Origin: Pelosinus fermentans DSM 17108
GTDB lineage: Bacteria > Bacillota > Negativicutes > DSM-13327
Direction: 5' to 3'
Assembly: GCF_000271485.2 (NCBI RefSeq)
Contig: NZ_AKVN02000001.1
Coordinates: forward strand, 2,877,501 to 2,941,500
DNA: 64,000 nucleotides
Of the stretch, positions 27,864-38,131 are shown in pieces (position 1 is the first letter of the stretch; each line of letters begins with the position of its first letter). The notes under the pieces were generated by a model. That model worked only from the letters and a program-made list of their open reading frames with translations. It was not told where the DNA came from and ran no database searches. A program made the position numbers and the translations under genes.

Positions 27864-27908
27864 ATATCCTCAACTCCTTGCTATATCGCTCTTTGGTATT
27901 AAGCCATT

Positions 27909-27948
27909 AATAATTTAGTAATGACTTTACAGTCATCACTAAATTATT
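27909..27948 (-). other. Intercistronic stem-loop between the chvE-like and gguA genes
   Basis: Arms of 11 bases (27909-27919 and 27938-27948, AATAATTTAGT and complement) continue into an inner ATGACT/AGTCAT stem. No T run follows. As at 17555-17578, it follows a binding-protein gene, suggesting mRNA stabilisation or partial termination that favours binding-protein output. Confidence 0.65.
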
Positions 27949-27967
27949 TTGGCCCTGCAATCCCGTA

Positions 27968-29050
27968 TTATTTAAGTTGATCAGCAGTATAATATCCGCT
28001 TTCAACCAATATTTTTTCATAGTTTGATTTATCAACAGAAACTGGTACTAATAAATAGGACGGCACTACTTTAACACCATTGTTGTAGGTCTTATCATCA
28101 TTGGTTGTTGCTTTTTTACCGCTAAGTACTGCATCCACCATATCAACAGCTACTTTAGCAAGATCTCTGGTATCCTTAAATACAGTCTGTGCTTGTTCGC
28201 CCTTAATAATGGATTTAATAGAAGGAGCTTCCGCATCTTGTCCCGTAACGATAGGCATTGGCTGTGATGGGGTTCCGTATCCAACAGCCTTCAAAGAAGA
28301 AATAACACCGATACTGATACCATCATAAGGAGATAGAACCGCGTCTATTTTTGTTCCCGTATAGTTCTTACTTAGCAGATTATCCATTCTTGCCTGGGCA
28401 GTAGCGCCATCCCAGCGTAAAGTAGCACAGACGCCCATATCCATTTGTCCACTTTTCACAACTAGTTTCTTCGAATCAATATAAGGTTTTAAAACTGACA
28501 TCGCACCATCAAAGAACATGTATGCGTTATTGTCATCCGGTGAACCACCAAAGATCTCAATGTTAAACGGACCTTTACCATCTTTTAAGCCTAAGCTTTT
28601 TTCAATATAAGCAGCTTGAAGAACTCCGACCTGAAAATTATCAAAGGTTGCATAATAATCTACATTTGCAGTCTTTTTAATTAAGCGGTCATAAGCGATA
28701 ACAGGAATATTTTTATCCTTCGCTTTTTGCAATACCGTTGTTAAGGATTCACCATCGATATTAGCGATTACCAATACATTAGCACCTTTTGTAATCATAT
28801 TCTCGATTTGCGCAAGCTGGTTTTCAACATTGTCTTCGCCATACTGTAAATCAGTTTCATACCCTTTGGCTTTTAGCTGCTTAACAATATTATCACCATC
28901 TGCTATCCATCTAGATGACGACTTCGTAGGCATTGCGATACCTACTTTCTTCTTATCGCTGCTGCTGGGAGCTGTACTAGGATTTGAACCACATGCGGTC
29001 AGCATCAGTACCATAGCAAACATCAGAAATAAAGCCACTACCTTTTTCAT
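27968..29050 (-). CDS. chvE: Sugar-binding lipoprotein of the ABC transporter (ChvE/XylF-like)
   Basis: A 360-residue lipoprotein with signal peptide and lipobox LTAC (Cys20). The mature part matches ChvE-type multiple-sugar binding proteins: [79 protein letters not shown] and VTGQDAE. ChvE binds arabinose, galactose, glucose and others; the context favours L-arabinose. It is followed by its ATPase and permease genes. Confidence 0.94.
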   Translation of the reverse strand: MKKVVALFLMFAMVLMLTACGSNPSTAPSSSDKKKVGIAMPTKSSSRWIADGDNIVKQLKAKGYETDLQYGEDNVENQLAQIENMITKGANVLVIANIDGESLTTVLQKAKDKNIPVIAYDRLIKKTANVDYYATFDNFQVGVLQAAYIEKSLGLKDGKGPFNIEIFGGSPDDNNAYMFFDGAMSVLKPYIDSKKLVVKSGQMDMGVCATLRWDGATAQARMDNLLSKNYTGTKIDAVLSPYDGISIGVISSLKAVGYGTPSQPMPIVTGQDAEAPSIKSIIKGEQAQTVFKDTRDLAKVAVDMVDAVLSGKKATTNDDKTYNNGVKVVPSYLLVPVSVDKSNYEKILVESGYYTADQLK

Positions 29051-29068
29051 TAAAATCTCCCCTTCTTT

Positions 29069-29137
29069 TTATTCTTGGCAGCCCAATCCATTACTTTTCG
29101 TTATGCCTTCATCACCTACTTTCAGTCTATTAATCAT
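29069..29137 (-). CDS. Possible 22-residue peptide ORF between araA and the binding-protein gene
   Basis: ATG at 29137 with AAAGGAG 8 bases upstream opens 22 codons (MINRLKVGDEG... ending CQE) that stop 18 bases before the binding-protein start. The good ribosome site suggests translation, either as a coupling leader or a decayed remnant. There is no membrane segment and no known family. Confidence 0.35.
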   Translation of the reverse strand: MINRLKVGDEGITKSNGLGCQE

Positions 29138-29187
29138 CCCATTATCTCCTTTATCATTTGCTCTTTAATGATCAAGTGTTCAAGCAA

Positions 29188-30690
29188 CTATTTTGCCAAA
29201 TGATAATATAAATCGTTCCACCGAAGTTCTTTCTTCAAATCACGAATCGTAGTCTCATGATTAATTAAAACAAATTCAATTCCAGCTATTTCGCAAAAAT
29301 CTTCTAAATGTTCTTTCGTTACCGCTTGGCTAAAGCCGCTGTGATGGGCTCCACCTGCCAAAATCCATGCTTGTGTACCAACTTTAAGATCAGGTTGTGG
29401 TACCCAAAGGGCTCTGGCAACTGGCAGTTTGGGTAAATCATAGTCCGGATTCACCACATCCAGTTCATTGACTATCAGTCTGAAACGACTGCCTATATCA
29501 ATAATTGTGGCATTAATGCCCTTGCCGGCAGCTACATTGAAGACCAATCGCACAGGATCATCCTTACCGCCGATAGAGAGGGGATGAATCTCCAGTGAAG
29601 GCTTTTGATCTGCAATCGATGGACATACTTCCAGCATATGAGAACCGAGTACCTTCATATTGCCGTCTTCCAAGTGGTACGTATAATCCTCCATGAAAGA
29701 AGTTCCGCCTGTAAGCCCATAAGACATTACTTTCATGGCTCTAATCAGCACCGCAGTCTTCCAATCCCCTTCACCGCCAAAACCATACCCAGCTGCCATT
29801 AAACGCTGGCATGCCAGCCCTGGCAATTGTGATAAACCATATAAATTTTCGAAATTTGAGGTAAAGCCTTTAAACTGACCCGCTTCAAGGAATTTTTTCA
29901 TACCTAGCTCAAGCTTGGCAGCATCTTTTAGTGATGCACGTTTAGCCCCACCTTGAGTCAGCTCTTTATGCACTATATAGGATTCTTCATACTCAGCAAC
30001 CAATGCGCGAATTTCGGCATCACTGACAGCATCCACATATGTAACAAGATCACCTAAGGCATATCCATTGACAGAGTATCCGAATTTTATCTGCCCCTCA
30101 ACCTTGTCACCTTCCGTCACGGCCACATCTCGCATATTGTCACCAAAGCGGGCAAATTTGGCCCCCTGCAAATCGTTCCAAGCTAGTGCTGCACCGCACC
30201 AGATCGCCAGTTTTTGGATGACATCTTCATCCTGCCAAAAGCCGACAATCACTTTACGTGATCTTTTCATTCTAGTGCATATAAACCCAAATTCTCGGTC
30301 CCCATGGGCAGACTGGTTGGTATTCATAAAGTCCATATCAATGTCTGACCAGGGAATCTCACGATTGTATTGGGTATCAAGATGGGCCAAGGGTTTATTT
30401 AATATGTTTAGGCCGCCAATCCACATTTTTGCTGGTGAGAAGGTATGCATCCAGGCAATCAGCCCAATGCAACGATCTGCGCTGTTTGCTTCCATACAAA
30501 GATTATAGATAGCATCTGAATTGGTCAATACAGGTTTAAAAACAACTTTTACAGGTATTTTCGCATTTTCCCCCAGTGACGCAGCAATCGTTTGCGAATG
30601 CTGCGCCACTTCTTTTAGTGTATCTTCACCATAAAGATGCTGACTGCCAGTTATAAACCATACTTCTTTATCTTTTGAATTCCTAAACAT
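29188..30690 (-). CDS. araA: L-arabinose isomerase
   Basis: A 500-residue isomerase converting L-arabinose to L-ribulose. It has the full-length family pattern: [13 protein letters not shown] at the N-terminus, the [13 protein letters not shown]-like segment ([15 protein letters not shown]), [40 protein letters not shown] with the metal-site Glu, [18 protein letters not shown], and the metal-binding His region LAGGAHHS. It is the third gene of araB-araD-araA, followed by the transporter. Confidence 0.97.
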   Translation of the reverse strand: MFRNSKDKEVWFITGSQHLYGEDTLKEVAQHSQTIAASLGENAKIPVKVVFKPVLTNSDAIYNLCMEANSADRCIGLIAWMHTFSPAKMWIGGLNILNKPLAHLDTQYNREIPWSDIDMDFMNTNQSAHGDREFGFICTRMKRSRKVIVGFWQDEDVIQKLAIWCGAALAWNDLQGAKFARFGDNMRDVAVTEGDKVEGQIKFGYSVNGYALGDLVTYVDAVSDAEIRALVAEYEESYIVHKELTQGGAKRASLKDAAKLELGMKKFLEAGQFKGFTSNFENLYGLSQLPGLACQRLMAAGYGFGGEGDWKTAVLIRAMKVMSYGLTGGTSFMEDYTYHLEDGNMKVLGSHMLEVCPSIADQKPSLEIHPLSIGGKDDPVRLVFNVAAGKGINATIIDIGSRFRLIVNELDVVNPDYDLPKLPVARALWVPQPDLKVGTQAWILAGGAHHSGFSQAVTKEHLEDFCEIAGIEFVLINHETTIRDLKKELRWNDLYYHLAK

Positions 30691-30720
30691 GATAGTCGTC
30701 CTCCTTTTGCTAATCCTATT

Positions 30721-31416
30721 CTACAGTTTGTTTTGTCCATAATAGGCATTTTTGCCATGTTTTCTTAAAAAGTGCTTATCCAATAACAGTTGATCCATGA
30801 CTTTGACTTCTGAATTTGTTGAACAAGTATAAAAGGCCATTTTTGCCAACTCCTCTAAGACTACTGCATGATAGACAGCATCCTGGGCATCTTTTCCCCA
30901 GGAGAAAGGACCATGATTGGCGACTAGAATTCCTGGAACGTGAAGCGGGTTTTTCTGCCCAAATTTCTCCACAATCACTTTACCCGTTTCTTCTTCATAT
31001 TCCCCTTGAATTTCTTCCCTGCTTAGATTACGGGTACAAGGAATTTCACCATAAAAATAATCTGCGTGAGTGGTACCAAATGCCGGAATCGATTTTCCCG
31101 CCTGGGCCCACGCTGTAGCACAGGTAGAATGAGTATGAACAACGCCGCCAATAGCAGAGAAATTCCGGTATAAGACGATATGAGTAGGCGTATCAGAAGA
31201 AGGTCTAAGGTCTCCCTCCACCTGGTTTCCCGCCAAATCCAGCACCACCATATCTTCAGGCTGCATCGTATCGTATTCTACACCACTAGGCTTGATAACA
31301 ATCAAGCCTTTTTCCCTGTCAATACCACTGGCATTACCCCAGGTAAATACGACCAATCCATGTTTTTGTAAATTCATATTTGCTTGCCATACTTGTTGTT
31401 TCAGTTCTTCTAACAT
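30721..31416 (-). CDS. araD: L-ribulose-5-phosphate 4-epimerase
   Basis: A 231-residue class II aldolase-fold enzyme that converts L-ribulose-5-phosphate to D-xylulose-5-phosphate. It shows [37 protein letters not shown], the zinc histidines in [28 protein letters not shown], and [10 protein letters not shown] with the third zinc His. The order here is kinase - epimerase - isomerase. Confidence 0.96.
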   Translation of the reverse strand: MLEELKQQVWQANMNLQKHGLVVFTWGNASGIDREKGLIVIKPSGVEYDTMQPEDMVVLDLAGNQVEGDLRPSSDTPTHIVLYRNFSAIGGVVHTHSTCATAWAQAGKSIPAFGTTHADYFYGEIPCTRNLSREEIQGEYEEETGKVIVEKFGQKNPLHVPGILVANHGPFSWGKDAQDAVYHAVVLEELAKMAFYTCSTNSEVKVMDQLLLDKHFLRKHGKNAYYGQNKL

Positions 31417-31453
31417 AACGTTCTGAGCCTCCTTTTTTTACTTCACCATCGTT

Positions 31454-33136
31454 TTACGCTCTACAACTTTTTGTATTTTTCTTAATTTCTTTAAGCCGTT
31501 TCATAACATCATTAGCACCACGGCCAAAATAGTCATGTAAGATTTTATATTCTGCATACAGCTTTTTATAGCGAGCAACATTTTCTGGAATAGGTATGTA
31601 TACCTGCTTTATATTAGTCATCTTCGCTGCCGCATCAAAAATAGTATCATATCCCCCAAATTCTTTGCCTGCAGCAACAGCACCAAACATTGCAGCGCCC
31701 AAAGCGGGTGTCTGCAAAGAGGCAGCAACACGAATCTCTAAGCCTGTTGCATCCGCATAAATTTGCATTAACATGTTATTTTTCTGGGACAGCCCGCCGC
31801 AAGCATACAATTGTTCAATAGGTACCCCTGCATTGGTAAATGTTTCGACAATCATATTGGTACCAAAGGCAGTAGCTTCTATAAGTGCCCGGTAAATTTC
31901 CTCTGGTTTGGTAAGCAAGGTAGCTCCGAGCAGCACCCCCGTCAGATTGGTATCAACAAGTACGGAACGATTGCCATTCCACCAATCAAGGGCCAATAAA
32001 CCACTTTCTCCAGGTACCAATTTGCTAGCCTTCTCTTCTAGTAATTGATGAACATTAATATTTCTCTCACTTGCTTGGGCAAAGTAGCTGCCGGGAACGC
32101 AATTTGCTACAAACCATTCAAAAATATCTCCTACAGCAGACTGACCAGCCTCATACCCAAAATAGCCGCCAATAATACCATCCTCAACTACACCACACAT
32201 ACCATCCACTGTTTTTTCTTCCTCGCCTAATACTAAATGACAAATTGATGTACCCATGCTCATCACCATTTTCCCCGGCGTAACAACCCCTGCTGCTGGA
32301 ACGGCAGCATGAGCATCCACATTGCCTACTGCTACAGCTGTACCTGCTTTTAATCCCATTTGCTTGGCCATACCGGAAACCAAGCCTCCAGCTTTGCTGC
32401 CAATCGCTACAATGGGGCTATTTAATTTTTCTTCCACCAAATTTTTTAATCTGGGATCTAAAGCTTTAAAAAAATCTTTTCCCGGATATCCGTCTTGCTT
32501 ATGCCATATTGCTTTATAGCCAGCAGTGCAGCTATTACGTACATCTATCCCGGTCATCTGCATGGTTACCCAGTCAGTGGCCTCCATGAATCGATCAGCA
32601 GCTTCATAGATTTCAGGTGCTTCATCGAGAATTTGCCAAATTTTCGGAATTATCCATTCAGAAGAAATCTTGCCGCCGTACCGAGCTAAGAAAGTCTCAC
32701 CACGATCAGCTGCAATGCGATTCAACGAATTGGCTTCATCCTGAGCAGCATGATGTTTCCACAGTTTGACCCAAGCGTGAGGATTGTTTCGGTATTCTGG
32801 AAGCTGGCATAAAGCCCTGCCATCTTTTGCCACAGGCAGCATTGTACAAGCAGTAAAGTCAATCCCGATCCCGATTACGTCTGTAGGTTCTATCTGAGAA
32901 TCCCTTAAAACCTGTGGTATTGCCTTATGCAAAACCTCTAAATAATCTTCCGGATTTTGCAGTGCCCAATCATGCTCTAACTGAATAGCAGTGCCTGGTA
33001 ATTGTTTATCAATTACACCATCGGCATAAGGCACTACTGCAGTAGCAATTTCCTTGCCAGTTTCCACCTCAACAAGCATTACCCTGCCAGATTGCGTCCC
33101 ATAATCAATTCCAATACTATACTTTTTATTTCCCAT
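31454..33136 (-). CDS. araB: Ribulokinase
   Basis: A roughly 560-residue FGGY-family kinase that phosphorylates L-ribulose. It begins [18 protein letters not shown]. It carries [28 protein letters not shown], the ribulokinase-specific [25 protein letters not shown], and [22 protein letters not shown]. The start at 33136 is chosen because GGAGG lies 8 bases upstream; an ATG 12 codons earlier is part of the leader. It is the first gene of the arabinose operon, behind a 417-base gap with two inverted repeats. Confidence 0.96.
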   Translation of the reverse strand: MGNKKYSIGIDYGTQSGRVMLVEVETGKEIATAVVPYADGVIDKQLPGTAIQLEHDWALQNPEDYLEVLHKAIPQVLRDSQIEPTDVIGIGIDFTACTMLPVAKDGRALCQLPEYRNNPHAWVKLWKHHAAQDEANSLNRIAADRGETFLARYGGKISSEWIIPKIWQILDEAPEIYEAADRFMEATDWVTMQMTGIDVRNSCTAGYKAIWHKQDGYPGKDFFKALDPRLKNLVEEKLNSPIVAIGSKAGGLVSGMAKQMGLKAGTAVAVGNVDAHAAVPAAGVVTPGKMVMSMGTSICHLVLGEEEKTVDGMCGVVEDGIIGGYFGYEAGQSAVGDIFEWFVANCVPGSYFAQASERNINVHQLLEEKASKLVPGESGLLALDWWNGNRSVLVDTNLTGVLLGATLLTKPEEIYRALIEATAFGTNMIVETFTNAGVPIEQLYACGGLSQKNNMLMQIYADATGLEIRVAASLQTPALGAAMFGAVAAGKEFGGYDTIFDAAAKMTNIKQVYIPIPENVARYKKLYAEYKILHDYFGRGANDVMKRLKEIKKNTKSCRA

Positions 33137-33286
33137 ATACTGACCTCCTTTTATTAAATAGCGATAACACAATTTTATTTTTTAAAATGATTGACATCAG
33201 GAAATAAAGGCTTTTTCTTGAAGATGACAACATATCTAATATTTAAGGAATTAAATTTATTACATTATTTAATTTTAAATTTGTTA

Positions 33287-33324
33287 TATGGAATTATATT
33301 CCTTATAACATGTATAATTCCATA
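33287..33324. promoter_or_regulatory. Inverted repeat upstream of araB
   Basis: Perfect 12-base arms (33287-33298 and 33313-33324, TATGGAATTATA and complement) are spaced by 14 bases, about 150 bases before the araB start. It is a candidate operator in the araB-galM gap, next to the longer palindrome at 33346. Confidence 0.45.
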
Positions 33325-33345
33325 ATTTTTCTAATATGCACCTCT

Positions 33346-33387
33346 TTATAAAATAATTAATTTAATATTAAATTAATTATTTTATAA
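33346..33387. promoter_or_regulatory. 42-bp perfect palindrome made only of A and T
   Basis: All 21 base pairs on either side of the centre between 33366 and 33367 match, with no G or C. It lies about 210 bases upstream of araB and about 70 bases before the terminator after galM. A double operator for a dimeric regulator, such as the ROK repressor at 23815, is the simplest reading. In the rest of 33137-33553 I see only A/T-rich sequence, the shorter inverted repeat and the galM terminator. Confidence 0.55.
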
Positions 33388-33454
33388 TTACGCTATATTT
33401 TTTTTGTTTTCCTTCTTTTCGTAACAAAAAATTCTTTTTTTCTTAACTATAAAT

Positions 33455-33512
33455 AAAATACCCCCTCTATAGACAGGTACTGGTTCTAATGACCCTGTCA
33501 CAGAGAGAGCAT
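33455..33512 (-). terminator. Probable terminator after galM
   Basis: On the minus strand a CTCT...GACAGG stem pairs with CCTGTC...AGAG around a loop and is followed by a T-rich stretch (TATTTTATTT). It lies about 40 bases after the galM stop. Confidence 0.6.
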
Positions 33513-33553
33513 TCTTAATTTAAAATAGATTACACATTTCTTCGCTCACATTA

Positions 33554-34606
33554 TTAAAGCACTACACTAAAGGTATATGTCGTCGTTGTGGTAGAAATTT
33601 GATTTTTCTGCAGAATGCAGGATGGAAAATGAGAATGATGAATTGCATCAGGAAGTCCTTGGGTTTCAAGACATAATCCTAAATAGGGTCTAGATTTTAC
33701 CCCATGAATATCAAAATCACTTGGTATGTGATTCCCCGTATAAAGTACTACACCTACTGCATCTGTTTCGATAGTCAGAACACGTCCGCTTTCCTCATCC
33801 TGCAAGACAATCTCTCCATTATGATTACTGTCTAAAATAAAGGGATGATCATAGCCTTGTCCGGCTATCGTATTTTGGGGATTGATGGAATTGATTCCCT
33901 CTATTATTTTCCGGCCAGTTCTAAAGTCAAAAACCGTATCCGTTACATCCAGCAGCTTACCAGTTGGAAGCAGCTGCTGTGTTAGTTCCAAAAAGCGACT
34001 ACTATCTATTTTCAAACTGTGTTGAGAGATATCTTGTTTAAAATTGCCGCTTAAATTAAAATAGGTATGATTTGTAGGGTTGAACAAGGTAATTTCGTCT
34101 GCTACTCCATAATAATGAATGCTGAATTCATTATTGTTATTAAGCGTATATGTTACTTTTGTTGTCAGTGTTCCTGGATATCCTTCTACCCCGTCCAAAC
34201 TGGTATGAGAAAATTCAATAGTATCTTCTTGCTCTTTACTGACCACCGCTGCGTCCCATACTGCATTCTGAAAACCATTTGGTCCACTATGAAGATTATT
34301 GTGACCATCATTATTGGGCAGGGTGTAGTTTTTTCCTTCTAATTCAAACTGTGCATCTCGTATTCTGCCAGCTACTCTGCCCACAACTGCACCAGCGAAT
34401 AGAGGATTTCTTTGGTAATCGGCTAACTCTTGAAATCCGATTACGATATTTTCATAATTACCTCTGCGATCCGGTACTATAACCTTAGTAATAATGCACC
34501 CATAATTCAAACAAGAAATTTCTATACCATTATCATTTTTAAACGTATATTCGCATACCTCTTGCTCATCGATCTTGCCGAATAGTCGCTTACTAATTGA
34601 CATCAT
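33554..34606 (-). CDS. galM: Aldose 1-epimerase (galactose mutarotase)
   Basis: A roughly 350-residue mutarotase that interconverts alpha and beta anomers of free sugars. Catalytic motifs are present: the NLHSG histidine, TNHTYFNLSG with the general-acid His, and LCLETQGLPDAIHH with the general-base Glu. The start at 34606 follows GGGAG by 5 bases; a GTG two codons earlier overlaps that site, and the next ATG is also possible. It is upstream of the arabinose operon but behind its own terminator, so probably separately transcribed. It would speed use of arabinose or galactose brought in by the nearby transporters. Confidence 0.94.
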   Translation of the reverse strand: MMSISKRLFGKIDEQEVCEYTFKNDNGIEISCLNYGCIITKVIVPDRRGNYENIVIGFQELADYQRNPLFAGAVVGRVAGRIRDAQFELEGKNYTLPNNDGHNNLHSGPNGFQNAVWDAAVVSKEQEDTIEFSHTSLDGVEGYPGTLTTKVTYTLNNNNEFSIHYYGVADEITLFNPTNHTYFNLSGNFKQDISQHSLKIDSSRFLELTQQLLPTGKLLDVTDTVFDFRTGRKIIEGINSINPQNTIAGQGYDHPFILDSNHNGEIVLQDEESGRVLTIETDAVGVVLYTGNHIPSDFDIHGVKSRPYLGLCLETQGLPDAIHHSHFPSCILQKNQISTTTTTYTFSVVL

Positions 34607-34647
34607 TTTCACTCCCTTGTGTTATAGGGTTTTTACGTTTACTAAGA

Positions 34648-34679
34648 GAGCATATCAGCAACTTAAAGCCGACATGCTC
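34648..34679 (-). terminator. Weak hairpin after the D,D-carboxypeptidase gene
   Basis: GAGCAT and ATGCTC (34648-34653, 34674-34679) enclose a small inner stem about 35 bases after the carboxypeptidase stop. There is no clear T run, so it may be a processing site or a weak terminator. Confidence 0.35.
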
Positions 34680-34711
34680 CATCTTTGTGATTCAAAGCCT
34701 ATTTTCTTATG

Positions 34712-35530
34712 TTATTTCCTTTTTTGTGACTGGATCTGCTCAAATCCATAATCAAAGAGTTTAGCCGCATCATCCCAGCGGTAGTCACTATTGAGGATAA
34801 CGGCTATTAATTGTATATCGCCTCGTTTGGCAGAAGCCACTAAGCAATCACCAGCATCATTGGTATAGCCTGTTTTAACACCATTGGTTCCAGGATATGT
34901 ATTTAGCAATTTATTCGTATTGCGAACATGCATTACACTTCGGTTCAGAAAGTTAACATTATATTCTTGAGTGGATACGATTTTTGCAAAATCAGGATTT
35001 TTCATCCCATATGCAGTAATTAATCCAAGATCATAGGCAGTAGTATAATGATTTATTGGATCAGGCAGTCCATGAGGATTGGTAAAGTGAGTACTCGTTG
35101 CTCCGATTTTCTCTGCTTTTGCATTCATAATCTCCACGAAAGCGGGTATTGATCCAGCTACATTCTCAGCGACAGCCTCTGCTGCATCATTACCTGATAT
35201 CAGCATCATACCGTACAACGCATTTTTCAATGTTAATTGATTCCCTGCTTTTAGTTCGAGACTTGACCCTTTACAAGCTGCATCACTAGAACTTACAGTA
35301 ATGATATCATTAGAATTACCTTTTTCCAGTGCAGTGATCAATGTCATGATCTTAGTCGTACTGGCTGGATACATAATACCTTTTGAATTCTTTTCAAATA
35401 ATACCTGATTGGTATTGGCCATCATTACGATAGCCGCTTCAGCCTCTAATTGAGGGGGAATTGGGGCGGCAAAAGCAATATTTACCCCAAAAATCATGCT
35501 TAAAAATAATAGTGTGAGCCGACGATACAT
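34712..35530 (-). CDS. D-alanyl-D-alanine carboxypeptidase (PBP5/DacF type, short form)
   Basis: A 272-residue exported penicillin-binding protein. The signal peptide ends near AFAAP (residues 1-22). All three active-site motifs are present: STTK (57-60), SGN (112-114) and KTG (219-221). It trims the terminal D-Ala of peptidoglycan stem peptides. The C-terminal beta domain and amphipathic anchor of typical PBP5 proteins are missing, so the protein may be periplasmic rather than membrane-anchored. It could act in vegetative wall maintenance or in the spore cortex; the sequence does not decide. Confidence 0.93.
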   Translation of the reverse strand: MYRRLTLLFLSMIFGVNIAFAAPIPPQLEAEAAIVMMANTNQVLFEKNSKGIMYPASTTKIMTLITALEKGNSNDIITVSSSDAACKGSSLELKAGNQLTLKNALYGMMLISGNDAAEAVAENVAGSIPAFVEIMNAKAEKIGATSTHFTNPHGLPDPINHYTTAYDLGLITAYGMKNPDFAKIVSTQEYNVNFLNRSVMHVRNTNKLLNTYPGTNGVKTGYTNDAGDCLVASAKRGDIQLIAVILNSDYRWDDAAKLFDYGFEQIQSQKRK

Positions 35531-35626
35531 ATATGCTGCCTCCGATTTATTTTGACCACAAACATAGCCTTGGTCAGTATATTATTTCAAATCCACAAAT
35601 CATCCGATAGATAGAAGATCTTTTCT

Positions 35627-36979
35627 TTAAGCCTCCTTCTCTAATTGACTATCTTCTAATAATTCTTTCATTTCATCTTGCTGTTTATATAAATAACCAT
35701 GTTCCCAGTTCAAACTCATAGCTTTTTCAAAATCGGCAATCGCATTTGTTATATCATCCATATTCTGATATGCACGAGCCTTTCGTGCATATAATAACGC
35801 TCTGTTTGCATAAGCAGCATCATGTTCAGGTTCTAAAACAATAACTTGACTATAATCATGGATCGCCTCCAAAAATTCTTCTGAAACATGTGCATATGAA
35901 AGATGATCATTCTTTTCAAGAGCTTGCTTCTCTTTATGTAATGCTATTTCGTCATATAGTTCACCCCGCCCGAAATATCCAGCTGCATTATTAGGTGACA
36001 ATCGAATTGCTTCGGAATAATCGGCCAACGACTTATCTTTTACCCGCAAGCTGCGGTGATAACAATTGCCGCGATGAAGATAGGCTGCAGATTCATTAGG
36101 ATTTACCTCAATTGCTGCCGTAAAATCTTGCAATGCATCTACATATTGTCCTAATGTGCCGTATAACAAGCCTCTTTGTATTAACGCATCATAATGCTTA
36201 GGATTAGCGGATAGTACCTTTGTAAAAGCGTTACAGGCTCTTACCCAATCTTTCTGCTCCAATAGCGCCATCCCATATAAATAGTCCCGCTGTTCATGGT
36301 TCTTATTTAATAGCTGACCTTTGCTCTTTTTTTCCTCAAATTTCATTTTAGAGTGCTTCTCGCAATATTGCCGTATGCTCGCGATTACTTCTGGTATATT
36401 GATTTCCTCATATTTTGCCAAACTATCTTTAATATATTGAGAATCAAGAGCTGCGCTAGCGGAATCTTTGGCCAACGATTGTTTATTAAATCGATCCCCT
36501 TTTGTCAGTAAAATACGCTGTTCCAATTCCAAATGCAACTCTGTAAGACCCGTTCCTGCACTAGTCAAACTTCTATACCGAAGTAACTGTTCCTCAAATA
36601 ATTGATTAAACAATCTTTCATCCACATAAAGTACAGTATGAAATTTCTCTGCTATCCATTCCCGAATCGGAAGAGCGATTTGTTTTGCAAGCTCTGGCTG
36701 CTCCTTGTCTAACCAAATTTCCACTCGATAATAGGTATAAGCAGCAATTTCAAAGATGGTAGCATCTCCTAAGTATTGCTTTGACACCTGCAAATTCTGG
36801 TCATCCTGCCCTTTTATATCAGACTTTCCCCAAGAAACAGCAGTCTGTATGAGTCCTAGAAATAGCGCGTAAACATCTGGATTTTCGATGTCCACCTTCT
36901 TCATCTCTTGTAGTATCCATTTGCGAACCATCGAATTTTTTTCCGTATTTTTTGAAAATAACCACGAAAAGATACTCAA
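35627..36979 (-). CDS. TPR-repeat protein of unknown role
   Basis: A 450-residue soluble protein. The first 220 residues are helical with no recognised domain. From about 225 to 440 there are several tetratricopeptide repeats (MALLEQKDWVRACNAFTKVL, RGLLYGTLGQYVDALQDF, RGNCYHRSLRVKDKSLADY, ANRALLYARKARAYQNM), which mediate protein-protein contacts. The start is TTG at 36979 with AGGAGG 7 bases upstream; another TTG two codons earlier overlaps that site. No signal peptide is seen. The neighbouring carboxypeptidase gene on the same strand gives no firm clue to function. Confidence 0.85.
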   Translation of the reverse strand: MSIFSWLFSKNTEKNSMVRKWILQEMKKVDIENPDVYALFLGLIQTAVSWGKSDIKGQDDQNLQVSKQYLGDATIFEIAAYTYYRVEIWLDKEQPELAKQIALPIREWIAEKFHTVLYVDERLFNQLFEEQLLRYRSLTSAGTGLTELHLELEQRILLTKGDRFNKQSLAKDSASAALDSQYIKDSLAKYEEINIPEVIASIRQYCEKHSKMKFEEKKSKGQLLNKNHEQRDYLYGMALLEQKDWVRACNAFTKVLSANPKHYDALIQRGLLYGTLGQYVDALQDFTAAIEVNPNESAAYLHRGNCYHRSLRVKDKSLADYSEAIRLSPNNAAGYFGRGELYDEIALHKEKQALEKNDHLSYAHVSEEFLEAIHDYSQVIVLEPEHDAAYANRALLYARKARAYQNMDDITNAIADFEKAMSLNWEHGYLYKQQDEMKELLEDSQLEKEA

Positions 36980-37072
36980 AATCAACCCTCCTTTTATTAT
37001 ATAATTATCGCATAATTTGGAAAATACACAACCCTAAAGAAGCAGGATTTATTCTAATACATGATGCTGAAT

Positions 37073-37106
37073 AAAAAAAGAGTCAAGCAGATCAATGCCT
37101 GACTCA
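37073..37106 (-). terminator. Terminator overlapping the pfkB stop codon
   Basis: On the minus strand GAGTCA-GCA pairs with TGC-TGACTC around a short loop, followed by seven T residues. The stem includes the TGA stop of the PfkB kinase gene, so termination is immediate. Confidence 0.85.
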
Positions 37107-38051
37107 GTGGCCTCGCAAAAACATCTCAACGGTTTTTAATGATGGCAATCCTTTTCTTCCCCCAAGAGTCTGGGTATTAAGAGCAGCTACTGCACTGGCA
37201 AACTCGGCACATTTTTTCAGGGGCATGTTATGGAGAAGTCCATATAAGAAGCCTCCGTGATAACTATCTCCGCATCCTGTGGTGTCTACCACATTGTCCA
37301 TTTTAAATGCAGGTTGATGAAAGATACCAATGTCGTTGTCGAAGACCCAGCTTCCATTGATTCCATCTGTTATTACGACAAGTTTTAAGCCGGATTTTAG
37401 TAATGACTCCCCTGCACGATCCACTTTAGTTTCATCTGTATAGGTAAGAGCGAATTCCTTTGCCAAAATACAAATGTCTACCTTTGGTACAATTCGCCGC
37501 ATACTTGGGTTGTATCGATTTGCACCACCATCAAATGATATTTTAACACCCGCGTGTTTTGCAATATCGATTGCCGCTAAGCTAGCGTCTAAATGCCTCC
37601 CATTCAAATGAAGAACTTTGGCTCCTTGTATGATAGGGGTATACTTTGTAATGTCTCTTATTTCTGGAACTGATCCAGGACGATAGAGAATGGCACGAAT
37701 GCCAGTATCTTTCTCAACTAGTATATTGGCAATTGAAGAAGAGTGCTCCGGAAAAATTTCGAGGCAGTGAGTCTGCACATTATATTTTTTAAAATCTTCT
37801 GCAATCAGCAAGCCGCTCCAATCATCCCCTAGATTGTCAATCATTATCGTGTTGGCTCCTAATTTTGCCAGCGTCACCATCGCTGTGGCAACAGGTCCAC
37901 CGCCATCAAGAACCATCCTGGATGCTTTTTGCACTTCTCTGGTCCTAGGAAAGGCGTCAACAACAGTAAACATATCCAAAGTGGATACCCCAAGTCCTAC
38001 CACATCCACCTTGCTATTCACTTCATCATACACGGTCATCACTCTTTTCAT
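37104..38051 (-). CDS. PfkB-family carbohydrate kinase
   Basis: A 315-residue ribokinase-fold kinase. It has the N-terminal substrate region DGGGPVATAMVTLAKLG, the PfkB signature 2 DTTGCGDSYHGGFLYG with the anion hole and catalytic Asp, and VDVVGLGVSTLDMF near the start. It is the last gene of PRD regulator - PTS IIB - PTS IIC - kinase, so it probably phosphorylates the sugar-phosphate delivered by that PTS, or a product of it. The exact substrate cannot be read. The start is uncertain: the first ATG lacks a good ribosome site, and an ATG four codons on has AAGAG before it. Confidence 0.88.
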   Translation of the reverse strand: MKRVMTVYDEVNSKVDVVGLGVSTLDMFTVVDAFPRTREVQKASRMVLDGGGPVATAMVTLAKLGANTIMIDNLGDDWSGLLIAEDFKKYNVQTHCLEIFPEHSSSIANILVEKDTGIRAILYRPGSVPEIRDITKYTPIIQGAKVLHLNGRHLDASLAAIDIAKHAGVKISFDGGANRYNPSMRRIVPKVDICILAKEFALTYTDETKVDRAGESLLKSGLKLVVITDGINGSWVFDNDIGIFHQPAFKMDNVVDTTGCGDSYHGGFLYGLLHNMPLKKCAEFASAVAALNTQTLGGRKGLPSLKTVEMFLRGH

Positions 38052-38081
38052 TTATTTTCTAATTCACTACAAAGAGAAGCA

Positions 38082-38113
38082 GCGTGCTATCCTTACTTCT
38101 TAGAATGGCACGC
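38082..38113 (-). other. Intercistronic hairpin between PTS IIC and pfkB
   Basis: GCGTGC/GCACGC (38082-38087, 38108-38113) plus an inner five-pair stem form a stable hairpin with no following T run. It may reduce expression of, or protect the mRNA end before, the kinase gene. Confidence 0.5.
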
Positions 38114-38131
38114 CTTTCTCAAATTTTCAGC

